Shown here: positions 7,516 through 17,400 of the stretch, piece by piece
How the letters are laid out: each line of letters opens with the position of its first letter
Position numbering within the stretch: the stretch's first letter is position 1
Source: Aquimarina aggregata
GTDB taxonomy: Bacteria; Bacteroidota; Bacteroidia; Flavobacteriales; Flavobacteriaceae
DNA: 64,000 nucleotides
Direction of reading: 5' to 3'
Assembly (NCBI RefSeq): GCF_001632745.1
Contig: NZ_LQRT01000024.1
Location: forward strand, 62,001 to 126,000
The notes under the pieces: model-generated
Told to the model about the DNA's origin: nothing
The model's database searches: none
What the model saw: only the letters and a program-made list of their open reading frames with translations
Position numbers and translations under genes: made by a program

Positions 7516-10401
7516 TTAAAATCGTACGTAAAAATTGATGTAATAAGATGTTCCAAAACCGTAGAAGTATTTGGGACCAAAAACAGGTGTTTGACGCTTG
7601 GATTCTTCTAGCGCTCTTCTATAATTCGCATTTCTGGTTTGTTCAAAACCTCCTGTTCTGTATTGTTGATTAAAAATGTTATTTACAGATGCAAAGAACC
7701 CAACATAATATTGATCTATTTTCCAGGATTTACCACCGATAGCATTCACTAAAAAGTAAGCATCAAATTGTTCTTGTTTTAATAAGTTATTAGCAATGTT
7801 TTGATCAAAATCATTAAAAGGTAATCCATCTACATCTTGGTTAAAGTTAGTTGTTCGGGCAAACGGGCTAATACTTATAAAAGCGTTAGAAAAGTAGTTT
7901 GTTGTGGCACCAAACCACCAAAATTTAGGATCGCGATATTCAAAACCTAATTGTGCCGCATTTTGAGGACCACCAGAAAGGTAATATCCTTTTAAGCTAG
8001 ATTTTCCGAAGGAACGTATACCTTGAACATCAGTAAAAATATCACTTGTGCTGGCTAGTGCAAGATCAGGGTTATTATCATATTTAAATCGACCAATACC
8101 CGCTGCGCCTTTAAGTTTTATGGTAGGTGTGATTTGATATTCAATTCCAAGCTCGGCACCCAGATGTGACTTATCTATATCGGTTAAGATTTCCTGAACA
8201 AAACCAGCTCCCGAGCCAGCAATTGCCTGAGTAAAGAAAAAAGAAATATTCGTTGCGTCAAGAATTTTTGTGTAGTAGCCAGTTAGCCGGGCTTTTATTT
8301 TAGAAGAGCGAAACACGTAACTGGCATCTATAGATTGTATTTTTTCAGTTTCTTGTGGTTTTCCTATTAATTGAGAAACAGGTGCATTATTTTGTCTTGC
8401 GTTTACAAACGTATTTCGAATAGTAGGCGCTTTATTAAAATAAGCAGCATTAACTACTGCAGAGTGTTTTCCGTGTAATCGAAAGGTTGCTCCACCTTTG
8501 ACACCATAATTTTTAAAAGAAACTGCAGGACTCATTCCTAGAGATTGTACTCCGGGAAAATATCCGTTTTCAAATAAACCATTACGCTGGTAGGTAGTGT
8601 TGGCTACATTTCCGCTTACAAAAAAATCGAGGTTTTTATATTTAAATTGTGCTTGTACAAATCCATTTAGTACGGCTGCATTAATTTCATAATTATAGTC
8701 AAAACGATCTCCTTCTCCAACGATTCGATTAGGGTTTTGTAAATCGCTTTGTGCACGATTTGTTAATGCCGTATTTGAGAATCCTGAAGCTGATGTAGCA
8801 AATAAATCTACATCAAGAAATCCTGTTCCTCCAAGAAGATCCTTAACCCGAGCAAAATTCTCACTTTTTAAGTTTCTATACTTGACAGATGCATTTAAGG
8901 TAAGGTGATTGGTTATTCTGCTGTTTAGGATAATATTTCCGGTAAGCTGTGTATCATCATTTCTGTCTTCATATAAAATATACGTAGCATTGCTTCCTTG
9001 TTGTGCATTTTGTTGATTTGTTTGTCGTAAAGTATCCCAATCTAATTGGCCATTGTTAATAAGGTTTTGTTGCGCTAAAAATGCATTTTGATAATCTACA
9101 GCAGTTGGATTAGCTTCTTTTAAAAAAGAACTAGGTAGATGATCCGGATGCACTGGATTGGTATTTGCTCCTCTGCCACCACCAAGGTAAACAGACTCTC
9201 CAGATGTATTGGTTACTAGATCTCCCCCTCCAGTATCTATTCGTGTATTGGCTATTGTACCGGTTTGAAAGGCTAAATTTGTATTAATGCTGGTTTTTGG
9301 AGTCACATCCCAATAGTGATTTATCATGAGTACTGGTTCTTTAACACTACGTTCTCTTGCATTTCTTATTTTACCATCTTGATATCCCCAGTTGGGATTG
9401 TATCTCGCCCCTTTTATGTTAAAAACCTCTTCGGTAATAGCAGTAGATCTACCTCGACGATTGGGAGTATAAAACCCGGTAAGATTAAGACTATGGTATT
9501 TGTTTAATTTCTTTTCAATTGCGATAAAAAAAGAATTAGCATCATAGCCTGTACCCTGTATAAACCCTTGATTACCAAATCTACGCGCTAACGAGAGTGA
9601 AAAAGCCCATCCTTTTCGTGTAATTCCAGAGTTGTAGGTGCCTATGATTCTACCTTGATAACTTCGGTTAGAAGATGCATAGGAGACTCTACCGCCTTTT
9701 CTGTATGTAGATGCTCTCATGATGATGTTTGAAGTCCCTAGCAAATCACCAAAGGTGTAATCGTTTTGAGAAATGCCGGCAGAAAATTCCTGATTGCGTT
9801 GCACATCATTAAGACCACCCCAGTTACTCCATTGTGGTCTTCCGGTAGCTAGCTTATTCATTTCAATACCATTGATTAAAACTTTTCCGTTCTCATTATT
9901 TAATCCTCTTGGGCGAAAGAATGTTGCACTAAAATCAAATGCCGCGGCATTTAAAAACGTATCTCGATTTGCATGCAGTAATGCAGCCACAGTAAAAGAA
10001 GTATCATCTGCATCGTTTATTTCAGCATCAGAAAGAGATATCGTTGCTATTTGCGATTGCGCTATTGTAAAGTCATGTTGCAGCGTTATTTTTTTGAGAT
10101 CTAGAAGTTTCCCTTCATTAATCACTATAGGAAATCTCTTGGTGATATATCCTGGTTTTGAAATGATCAGGATTTGTTCGCCTAAAGGAAGTGTTTCGTT
10201 TTTAAAATCAAATACTCCAAAACTGTTTGTAGTACTCTGGATTGTTGAAGCTTTAATACGTATAGCAACTGCAGCGATATTCTCTTTAGAAATCGCATCA
10301 ATAATCCTTCCTTTTACATTGGTTTGTTGTGCGTGTGTTTTAGCAATACAAGATAAAAATAGTACCACTATTATTTTTGAAACATGAGATTTTAGAATCA
10401 T
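7516..10401 (-). CDS. TonB-dependent outer-membrane receptor with carboxypeptidase-regulatory-like N-domain
   Basis: A 961-aa outer-membrane receptor powered by TonB. After a signal peptide (MILKSHVSKIIVVLFLSCIAKTHAQ) comes a CarboxypepD_reg-like domain (NVKGRIIDAISKENIAAVAI...SFGVFDF, about 27-105), a plug with FRPRGLNNENGKVLINGIEMN, and a large beta-barrel ending in an aromatic residue (YYINFYVRF). I chose the ATG at 10401 over the one at 10482 because only the shorter form begins with a clean signal peptide. It precedes the DUF5689 lipoprotein in the same orientation and diverges from a secreted endonuclease-fold enzyme. That trio suggests uptake of a product released by the enzyme, possibly from nucleic acid or a phosphoester, but the substrate is not evident. 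Confidence 0.92.
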   Translation of the reverse strand: MILKSHVSKIIVVLFLSCIAKTHAQQTNVKGRIIDAISKENIAAVAIRIKASTIQSTTNSFGVFDFKNETLPLGEQILIISKPGYITKRFPIVINEGKLLDLKKITLQHDFTIAQSQIATISLSDAEINDADDTSFTVAALLHANRDTFLNAAAFDFSATFFRPRGLNNENGKVLINGIEMNKLATGRPQWSNWGGLNDVQRNQEFSAGISQNDYTFGDLLGTSNIIMRASTYRKGGRVSYASSNRSYQGRIIGTYNSGITRKGWAFSLSLARRFGNQGFIQGTGYDANSFFIAIEKKLNKYHSLNLTGFYTPNRRGRSTAITEEVFNIKGARYNPNWGYQDGKIRNARERSVKEPVLMINHYWDVTPKTSINTNLAFQTGTIANTRIDTGGGDLVTNTSGESVYLGGGRGANTNPVHPDHLPSSFLKEANPTAVDYQNAFLAQQNLINNGQLDWDTLRQTNQQNAQQGSNATYILYEDRNDDTQLTGNIILNSRITNHLTLNASVKYRNLKSENFARVKDLLGGTGFLDVDLFATSASGFSNTALTNRAQSDLQNPNRIVGEGDRFDYNYEINAAVLNGFVQAQFKYKNLDFFVSGNVANTTYQRNGLFENGYFPGVQSLGMSPAVSFKNYGVKGGATFRLHGKHSAVVNAAYFNKAPTIRNTFVNARQNNAPVSQLIGKPQETEKIQSIDASYVFRSSKIKARLTGYYTKILDATNISFFFTQAIAGSGAGFVQEILTDIDKSHLGAELGIEYQITPTIKLKGAAGIGRFKYDNNPDLALASTSDIFTDVQGIRSFGKSSLKGYYLSGGPQNAAQLGFEYRDPKFWWFGATTNYFSNAFISISPFARTTNFNQDVDGLPFNDFDQNIANNLLKQEQFDAYFLVNAIGGKSWKIDQYYVGFFASVNNIFNQQYRTGGFEQTRNANYRRALEESKRQTPVFGPKYFYGFGTSYYINFYVRF

Positions 10402-10697
10402 TTTTTGACGTGTGTAAACTTTTAACGAATTAAAAATGTTGAGGTTAATGATTGGTACAATAGTAGGATACGCCAGTTTCATTTTTCGGAACTGAAAAAA
10501 ACAATCTTTGCACTAAGACCATTTACATTTTGATTTTGCTGTAAAATAGAATCGACTATTTTTTGTCTATGTGAATAAGAAAAATTCAGCATAGCCATAG
10601 CTACGGTTAATTTTTATTGTGAAACAGATATGAAAAAGAGTACTTGTATTAAGGTAAATTCAATGTGTAAATGGTATAACTTATAATTACTAAGAAG

Positions 10698-11738
10698 ATG
10701 TTACGAAGTTTACCGTACTTAATTATGCTGATTTGTACCGTAGTCTTTTCACAAGAAAAGAAGACCTATAAAATCAATACGATTGCGTTTTATAATCTTG
10801 AAAATCTTTTTGATCCAGAAGATGATCCCAAAACTTTTGATGATGACAGAACCCCAAATGGTAAAGATCATTGGACCTATGACATATATGCCGATAAACT
10901 AAAAAACATGGCAGATGCAATCTCTAAAATAGGTGTAGACCTTACTAAAAATGCACCGGTAGTTTTGGGTGTTGCAGAGATAGAAAACAGAAAGGTTTTA
11001 GAAGACCTCGTAAATGAAAAAGTATTGCAATCGAATGATTATGGTATCGCTCATGTAGATTCTCCGGATAGAAGAGGTATAGATGTGGCCTTATTATACC
11101 AAAAGGCATTGTTTAAGCTTAAAAATATAAAAACTCATGCTTTGCTACTATATGATCATGAAAAAGAAAATAAGCGTATGTATACAAGAGATCAATTGGT
11201 GGTTAGTGGGTATCTGGATGGGGATTTAATGCATATTATTGTAAACCACTGGCCATCACGAAGGGGAGGAGAAGCGCGAAGTCGGCAAAAACGTATACAA
11301 GCAGCAATAGTAAATAAAAAAATTATAGATTCTCTTTTTTCAATAGACCCATATGCTAAGATTGTCACTATGGGTGATTTTAATGATGAACCCAATAGCC
11401 CAAGTATCAAAAAAATCCTAAAGCCCAAATCAAATCAAGAAGATGTGGCGCTAAAAGGATTGTATAACCCTATGATCAAAATGACCAAAAAAGGTATAGG
11501 TTCACTTGCCTGGCGCGATAGTTGGACACTTTTTGATCAAATCATACTCTCTAAAGGACTATTAGATACTACCAAAGGCTATCGTTATTATAAAGCAGGT
11601 GTGTTTAATAAAGATTTTTTAACGACCCAAAAGGGAAAATATAAAGGATATCCCTTTAGGAGTTATAGTAGTGGCCAATATACAGGTGGCTATAGTGATC
11701 ACTTTCCTGTGTATGTGTATTTGATTAAAGAGGAATAA
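10698..11738 (+). CDS. Secreted endonuclease/exonuclease/phosphatase-family protein
   Basis: A 346-aa enzyme of the EEP (DNase I-like) metal-dependent phosphodiesterase superfamily. A signal peptide (MLRSLPYLIMLICTVVFSQ) indicates export. Active-site motifs are present: FYNLENLFD (metal-binding Asn), VLGVAEIENRKVLEDL (Glu), VNHWPSRRGG (His), TMGDFNDEP (Asp/Asn) and GGYSDHFPVYVY (Asp-His). It is a clear paralogue of the gene at 48060-49031, which lacks the signal peptide. It is divergent from the TonB receptor/DUF5689 pair across a gap of about 300 bp, in which I saw no strong promoter. The likely activity is hydrolysis of nucleic acid or another phosphodiester outside the cytoplasm. Confidence 0.88.
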   Translation: MLRSLPYLIMLICTVVFSQEKKTYKINTIAFYNLENLFDPEDDPKTFDDDRTPNGKDHWTYDIYADKLKNMADAISKIGVDLTKNAPVVLGVAEIENRKVLEDLVNEKVLQSNDYGIAHVDSPDRRGIDVALLYQKALFKLKNIKTHALLLYDHEKENKRMYTRDQLVVSGYLDGDLMHIIVNHWPSRRGGEARSRQKRIQAAIVNKKIIDSLFSIDPYAKIVTMGDFNDEPNSPSIKKILKPKSNQEDVALKGLYNPMIKMTKKGIGSLAWRDSWTLFDQIILSKGLLDTTKGYRYYKAGVFNKDFLTTQKGKYKGYPFRSYSSGQYTGGYSDHFPVYVYLIKEE

Positions 11739-11754
11739 AAGTAAATTTTGATTG

Positions 11755-13392
11755 TTATTTTTTGTTTTTAGACATCTTCTCTGCTAATAACAAAGCATTA
11801 TAAGCATTCACTATTTTGCCGGATTTTGAGAGTTCTGAAAAGGGAATCAGTTTTTTCTCTCCATTTTGACCTGTGATTTCTACATCTATATCATAAGAAG
11901 TGCCAGATTCCAAAATAACTTTTTTTACCTGACTTGCACTTAGATTAGGGTAATAGGACCTAATTAAAGCTGCAACTCCAGCTGTTATTGGTGAAGCTAT
12001 AGATGTACCTCTAGAAAATTCATATTTGTTATTAATATCGGTAGTATAAATTTTTTCTCCCGGAGCAAAAACATCAACATTCTTTTTTCCGTAGTTTGAA
12101 AAAAATGCTACTAAATTTTTGTCTAAAGCGTGAGTTGTAGCCCCTACAACTATATAATTATCAATGATTTCTTTATCGTTTTTATAATCAATAGGAAAAA
12201 AATCTTTTGTATCATTACTTCTACCATCATTTCCTCCGCCAGCAACTAAAAGCACATCATTTTTTTCGGCATATTTCATTGCATCCTGAACCCAATCTTT
12301 ATGAAGAGAAAAATCTTTACCCCAACTCATGTTTATTACTTTGGCTCCATTGTCGACCGCATATCTGATCGCTGATACAATATCTTTATCATGTTCATCA
12401 CCAGAAGCAACCATTACCACTGGCATTATTTTAATATTATCAGATACTCCTTTAATACCAATATTATTGTTTCTTGTAGCCGCTAGAACACCACTCACTA
12501 CGATTGAATGTTGAAAAGGAACATCCCCATAAACTTGATTGTAACCATAATTTAAATCTTTATTATCATTTGGATTATCGCCTATAAGTTCACGCTCTTT
12601 ATAATCAACATTTAATACTGTTTTTAATGCTTCTTGAGTCTCAGGAATATACTTTTCGTAGAATTCTGGAGTAAGTTCATAAGTAATCGCGCGTTTTATG
12701 AATTGTATATGAGCTTTTGCTAAACTATCACTTGGTTTAGTATTCGATAAACTATCTAATTGTGAGATTTTATACTTATTTTTTGGAAAAAAAGTGTTTA
12801 AATACCCTTTTGCTTTTGGATATACTTCTAACCAATTTTTTGCATATTTGATGAAATCTTCCTCTTCCTGTATTACATCGTTGACCCTTTTTTTTGCTTT
12901 TGAGTATAACTCATAAAGTTCTTTTTGATCTTGGGAAATAGTTTCTGGCGCTTTATCTTTAAAAAGAGGAGTATATTTTCTAAGGATCCGAACGGCTTCT
13001 GTATTTTCATATTTCAGATATTCACCTTTAGTATTACCTAAAAAATCCCAACCATGAATATCGTCGATATATCCGTTTTGATCATCATCAATGCCATTAT
13101 TTGCTATTTCATCGGTATTTAGCCATAATTGTTGTTTAATATCTTCATGATGGATATCTAGTTTGGTATCTAAAACAGCAACAATAATTTCTTTTCCTTT
13201 TTTGTTGGACAGCAACTCTTTGTAAGCTTTATCTAAGCTTATACCTGGTATAGTATCTTCTTTTAGATCTTTATGATACCAGTTTTTAAGTTCATGTTCA
13301 GAAAGCTCTTGTTGTTTTGTTATTACATTGCCTGCTTGGGCATAGTTTAATAGAGGAATACTAAAGAAAAAGAATATTGTTTTAAGCTTCAT
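11755..13392 (-). CDS. Secreted S8 family (subtilisin-like) peptidase with altered motifs
   Basis: A 545-aa exported serine peptidase (signal MKLKTIFFFFSIPLLNYAQ). Catalytic elements: Asp in VAVLDTKLDIHHED (about 72), His in FQHSIVVSG (about 295), oxyanion Asn in AGGGNDG, and Ser in GTSIASPITAGVAAL (about 463). The flanks deviate: the standard DSG/DTG is DTK, and HGTHVAG is HSIVVSG, while the paralogue at 32271-33947 keeps both standard forms. An insertion of over 200 residues lies between Asp and His in both. The triad is complete, so activity is plausible but its specificity may have shifted. It converges with the endonuclease gene, 16 bases apart. Confidence 0.88.
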   Translation of the reverse strand: MKLKTIFFFFSIPLLNYAQAGNVITKQQELSEHELKNWYHKDLKEDTIPGISLDKAYKELLSNKKGKEIIVAVLDTKLDIHHEDIKQQLWLNTDEIANNGIDDDQNGYIDDIHGWDFLGNTKGEYLKYENTEAVRILRKYTPLFKDKAPETISQDQKELYELYSKAKKRVNDVIQEEEDFIKYAKNWLEVYPKAKGYLNTFFPKNKYKISQLDSLSNTKPSDSLAKAHIQFIKRAITYELTPEFYEKYIPETQEALKTVLNVDYKERELIGDNPNDNKDLNYGYNQVYGDVPFQHSIVVSGVLAATRNNNIGIKGVSDNIKIMPVVMVASGDEHDKDIVSAIRYAVDNGAKVINMSWGKDFSLHKDWVQDAMKYAEKNDVLLVAGGGNDGRSNDTKDFFPIDYKNDKEIIDNYIVVGATTHALDKNLVAFFSNYGKKNVDVFAPGEKIYTTDINNKYEFSRGTSIASPITAGVAALIRSYYPNLSASQVKKVILESGTSYDIDVEITGQNGEKKLIPFSELSKSGKIVNAYNALLLAEKMSKNKK

Positions 13393-13460
13393 AAATTAAC
13401 TATTGTAATTGATACATTTTAGTTGCCCTAATTTCGAACAAATATATGGCAAAGAATACT

Positions 13461-13562
13461 TCAATCATTACGTTTAGGCACCTGCTCTACCAAAAGTAAA
13501 GCATTATAGGCACTAACGACTTTACCAGATTTTGAGAGTTCTGAAAATGTAATCAATTTTTA
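13461..13562 (-). pseudogene. Relic of the C-terminus of another S8 peptidase
   Basis: On the minus strand these 102 bases read KLITFSELSKSGKVVSAYN, continue ALLLVEQVPKRND, and end at TGA. This aligns with the ends of both intact S8 peptidases of the window (KKLIPFSELSKSGKIVNAYN at 11755 and KKFSELSKSGKMVNLYN at 32271). A TAA lies immediately upstream in the same frame and there is no start, so only the last 33 codons of a lost copy survive. It shows that a tandem S8 peptidase was deleted here. Confidence 0.8.
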
Positions 13563-13639
13563 GGTTGATAATCAGGATGTCCTATTTGATAAAGATTCAG
13601 TAAATGTATGTAAAGAAAAAAATTCTCCTCATATTGAAG

Positions 13640-15409
13640 TTATTCCCCATTTTTAATCCGTTTCTCGATTTCCCTTTTACCGGCGGGAGTAAGGGTAGTG
13701 GCAGAGGTTTCTTTAATAAAGATTATACCATCAAATTGTTTTCCCGGTATTATGTTAAAAATCGGAGAATAAGAACGATCAAATGTCCATGTTGCGCCTG
13801 CTGAGTGCATTTTTAGATTTTTCTTTAAAAATGATTGTACCGCATTAGGGTTGGTAAGTTGTTTTAGGTGAATGTATAACCTATCTTTTTTTGACTGTGC
13901 AAAGTACCAATCAAAATGACCTTCTTCCCCGGGGTAAATCTTAAAAGAACCTGCTTTTCCATACACATTTGTATTTTTGTTTTTTGTATAACTCCTAGCC
14001 TGAAATGTGCCTTGGTAAGTTGCAAACCCAATGGCATAATATTTTTTATCTCCAAGGTACTTTTTTAAAACACTGCCTAATGGTTTTTGGGCTCCATTGA
14101 AATAGCTTTCCGGATCTTTATTGATATGTCCATTATGTGCCCATAACATCATTTTAGCATTGGAGCCTTCCTTTTGCAAAGCCTCTAATACAGTCTGTGC
14201 CATATATTCGTCACGTATGTTAAACCCAGCTCGTTTTTGTAATTTACTATCTTTTACTTCGACACCTTGAATAATTTTTTTTAAATCTGCTATTACATTA
14301 AAATATTCCTTATTTGAGGTTTTTTGAACGAGATGCGCCTTGTTCATAATTATATAAGAAAGCAAAGTGTATAATTTTTGCCTTGTATCAGAAACACTAA
14401 TTTTATCACTCTTTAAAGTTTTGGTAGCTTTAAATATAGAATCAATGTTAACCTCTAGCATAGGGTGATTTGCAGTCCTTTTTAAGAAGTTTCTTACTCT
14501 GGTGTATGCTAAATCCAATCCTACCAGTTGAGTATCTATACCAACAAATTTTACTTTCTTAGCATCTGGTATAGTTTTATTATAATCGTGCATCCATTCG
14601 ATCATCTCGATTACCTCTTCGGTATTCCAAATCCAAAACCCTTGGGCAGATAATGCATCTCTACTGTTACCTTTACCATGTAACACATAATCATTAATCG
14701 GTCTACACCCGACATGGCTGGCTTCAATACCAAATAATGTAAATCCCATTTCTTTTACCAAAAACTCGAGCATACGATGTTTCATTTGGAAGATTTCCTT
14801 TGTACCATGACTAGTTTCGCCCATGCCTACCACCTGTATATCTTTTAAAATGGGTTTAAGATGATTAAGATCTTCAAATCCTGTTTCTGCTATTACACTG
14901 TTTATTGTGATGGATTTCTTTTGGATCCATGAAACGACACTGTCCTTTTGTTTTTGTCTAAATTCCAGAAGTGTTTCATACTGTTTTTGGGATAAAATTT
15001 TAAACTTCTCTATAGCATAACTACCATTAATATTTTTTATAAAATTATCTCGGTCAGTACCTTTTAACCATCTTGATATATATGGAGAAATTTGAAAAAT
15101 ATAGGTATCACTTTTCTTGACAGGAAACTCAACAATCTCCAGCCCATCTTTTCTAAAATTATTTAAAAACCCTTGTAATGTATCTTTTTGGGAAGACAGC
15201 AATAATACTTGAAGATTTACATTTTTTTGTTGAAGGTGTAGTTGAAAAAAATCTCCTTTCTTTAATTGAAGTTCATAAGTATGTGTTTCATTTCCTTTAA
15301 GTTTTATTTCTTTGTTTTCCTCAAAAGTTCTTATTGCTTCTTGACTATAGAGTTCGTTTTGGATAAAACATAAAAAGAGTAAACAAAAAAGTAATTTAAG
15401 TATATTCAT
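13640..15409 (-). CDS. Erythromycin esterase family protein (copy 1), exported
   Basis: A 589-aa protein whose residues about 170-575 form the erythromycin-esterase/EreA-B-like domain. Conserved blocks: GMGETSHGTKEIFQMKHR with the His and Glu of the active-site region, FGIEASHVGCRPINDYV, FWIWNTEEVIEMIEWMHDYN, FVGIDTQ and MLWAHNGHINKD. A signal peptide (MNILKLLFCLLFLCFIQNELYSQ) sends it out of the cytoplasm, and an extra N-terminal beta-rich region (about 25-150, opening with KGNETHTYELQLKKGDFFQL) resembles pre-peptidase-type beta sandwiches. True Ere enzymes are cytoplasmic and shorter (about 400 aa), so macrolide hydrolysis should not be assumed. It is a tandem duplicate of the next gene, with an 81-base gap. 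Confidence 0.88.
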   Translation of the reverse strand: MNILKLLFCLLFLCFIQNELYSQEAIRTFEENKEIKLKGNETHTYELQLKKGDFFQLHLQQKNVNLQVLLLSSQKDTLQGFLNNFRKDGLEIVEFPVKKSDTYIFQISPYISRWLKGTDRDNFIKNINGSYAIEKFKILSQKQYETLLEFRQKQKDSVVSWIQKKSITINSVIAETGFEDLNHLKPILKDIQVVGMGETSHGTKEIFQMKHRMLEFLVKEMGFTLFGIEASHVGCRPINDYVLHGKGNSRDALSAQGFWIWNTEEVIEMIEWMHDYNKTIPDAKKVKFVGIDTQLVGLDLAYTRVRNFLKRTANHPMLEVNIDSIFKATKTLKSDKISVSDTRQKLYTLLSYIIMNKAHLVQKTSNKEYFNVIADLKKIIQGVEVKDSKLQKRAGFNIRDEYMAQTVLEALQKEGSNAKMMLWAHNGHINKDPESYFNGAQKPLGSVLKKYLGDKKYYAIGFATYQGTFQARSYTKNKNTNVYGKAGSFKIYPGEEGHFDWYFAQSKKDRLYIHLKQLTNPNAVQSFLKKNLKMHSAGATWTFDRSYSPIFNIIPGKQFDGIIFIKETSATTLTPAGKREIEKRIKNGE

Positions 15410-15490
15410 TCTAAGTTTTGATTTATGTACTGTCTTTTTAGAGTATTACTCAAAAAACAAACTTTTAATTATAGAATAACAATATAAGAT

Positions 15491-17257
15491 CTACCTATTC
15501 TCTCGTAGGCGTTTTTCAAGTTCTTTTTTTCCTCCTGGTGTAAGTGTAGCAGCAGAGGTTTCTTTGATAAAAATCATACCATCATAAGATTTTCCGGGTT
15601 CAACTCTACGCGTTGGGGAATAAGAATATTCAAAAGTCCAATTGGCTCCAGCGCTATTCGTTTTGTGTTTTGTGTTTAAAAAGGTTTGGACAGCATTTGA
15701 ATTTGGAGAAGGATTAAAATTAAGAAAGAATATATCTTTCTTGGATTGGTTAAAATACCAATCTAAACTTTCTACCTCAGCAGGTGATATTTTAAAAGAA
15801 ACGGCTCCCGCATATTTTTTTTCTTTTGGGCTATAATTTCTGGCCTGAAAACTTCCTTGATACGTAGAAAACCCAACAGCATAATACTTATCGCCTAAAT
15901 CTCTTTTTAATATACTTCCTAAAGATTTTAAATATCCATTTATATAAGCTCCTGAGTTTTTAGAAATATGACCATTATGTGCCCAAAGAACCATTTTAGA
16001 CCCTAATTTTTCTTTGTGTAATACTTCTAAAGTAGTTTGTGCCATATATTCATCACGAATATCAAAGTCAACCTTTTTCTGAAATTTACGATCATTAGAC
16101 TCTACTCCCTGTATAATTTTTTTTAAGTCTCTAATAGTTTTAGCATATTCTTGATTAGAGGTATTGCGCACTAATCTAGTTTCATTTACTACGAGATATG
16201 ACAATAAGGTATATAATTGTTGTCGTTGCAAAGACATATCCGTTCTATCTCTATTCGTTTTTAATCCTTGAAATACGGAATCTACTTGTATGTTGTGTAA
16301 TTCATTAAAATTAGTTTTTTTTATAAAACTACTTACATTTTTATAAGCTAGATCTAATGCGACTATTTGTGTATCAATACCTACAAATTTTATTTTTTTA
16401 TCATTGCTCACAGAGGTGTTATACTTTCTCATCCATTCGATCATATCAATCACCTCTTCTGTATTCCAAATCCAAAATTCTTGAGCAGACAAGGCAGTTC
16501 TACTAGTTCCTTTACCATGCAACACATAATCATTAATAGGCCTACACCCTATATGACTAGCCTCGATAGCAAAGATATTAAAGCCCATTTCTTTAACAAG
16601 AAATTCCAGCATGCGATGTTTCATCTGGAAAATCTCTTTGGTACCATGACTAGTTTCACCTAAGCCAACAATTTGTATATTTTTTAGAATGGGCTTTAAA
16701 TACGATAGATCTTTAAAGCCAGTTTCTGATTTTACACTTTTTAATAAACGAGATTCATCTTTTATCCAAGAAATTACACTGTCTTTTTGAATTTCTCTAA
16801 AAGCCAACAACTTTTTATAAGCTACAGAAGAAAGCGTCTTAAATTTTATAACTTTATAACTACCATCAATATTATTTATAAAATTGGCACGAGTAGAATC
16901 CGTATAACTTTTAGGGATATACGGACTAATTTTAAAAGAATAGTTACCGTTTTTTTTAATAGGGAGTTCTATGATCTCTTTTCCGTTTTTTCCATATGCT
17001 GTATTAAATCGTTGTATTGTGTTTTTTTTTTGGTGAAACACTTCAATTTGAATATTAACATTTTTTTGTAACAGCTGTAATTGTAATAGCTCTCCCTTCT
17101 TTAATGGGAGCTCATAAAGATGTGTTTCATTACCTTTAAGCTTTGTTTCCTTGTTGTCTTCAAACGACATGGGTGCTTCTTGCCCCAAAACCTCTTGTAA
17201 GAATGGAAAATATAAAAAGGTTAATAATAAGACTAATTTGATTTTAATTCTTTGCAT
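15491..17257 (-). CDS. Erythromycin esterase family protein (copy 2), exported
   Basis: A 588-aa tandem paralogue of the downstream gene, matching it over the full length, including the beta-rich N-terminal region and the C-terminal TSAATLTPGGKKELEKR end. Key blocks: GLGETSHGTKEIFQMKHR, FAIEASHIGCRPINDYV, FWIWNTEEVIDMIEWMRKYN, FVGIDTQ and VLWAHNGHISK. The signal peptide spans about 1-25 (MQRIKIKLVLLLTFLYFPFL then QEVLGQ). Both copies keep all recognisable catalytic residues, so neither appears to be decaying. The pair is likely an operon. The physiological substrate is unknown; an exported cyclic-ester or phosphoester hydrolase is possible. Confidence 0.88.
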   Translation of the reverse strand: MQRIKIKLVLLLTFLYFPFLQEVLGQEAPMSFEDNKETKLKGNETHLYELPLKKGELLQLQLLQKNVNIQIEVFHQKKNTIQRFNTAYGKNGKEIIELPIKKNGNYSFKISPYIPKSYTDSTRANFINNIDGSYKVIKFKTLSSVAYKKLLAFREIQKDSVISWIKDESRLLKSVKSETGFKDLSYLKPILKNIQIVGLGETSHGTKEIFQMKHRMLEFLVKEMGFNIFAIEASHIGCRPINDYVLHGKGTSRTALSAQEFWIWNTEEVIDMIEWMRKYNTSVSNDKKIKFVGIDTQIVALDLAYKNVSSFIKKTNFNELHNIQVDSVFQGLKTNRDRTDMSLQRQQLYTLLSYLVVNETRLVRNTSNQEYAKTIRDLKKIIQGVESNDRKFQKKVDFDIRDEYMAQTTLEVLHKEKLGSKMVLWAHNGHISKNSGAYINGYLKSLGSILKRDLGDKYYAVGFSTYQGSFQARNYSPKEKKYAGAVSFKISPAEVESLDWYFNQSKKDIFFLNFNPSPNSNAVQTFLNTKHKTNSAGANWTFEYSYSPTRRVEPGKSYDGMIFIKETSAATLTPGGKKELEKRLRENR

Positions 17258-17400
17258 AATAAAACTTAGAAATTGTAACGTTTTTCTTATTTAAAATTAG
17301 ACTATTGTTAAAAAACACCATTGTTTTGGATAATAATTTTGATATTATGTTTAGCTTGAAAATTACTTTGATTAACTTAGAAAGCCATACTATACAATTT

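Noticed and set aside
9794..10387. Long plus-strand open frame (197 codons) opposite the TonB receptor gene
   Set aside because: It lies fully inside the receptor gene on the other strand, has no recognisable domain, and the receptor is certain.
13640..17257. The esterase pair as macrolide resistance genes
   Set aside because: The proteins are exported, much longer than Ere enzymes and duplicated with unrelated neighbours; family membership alone does not show resistance.
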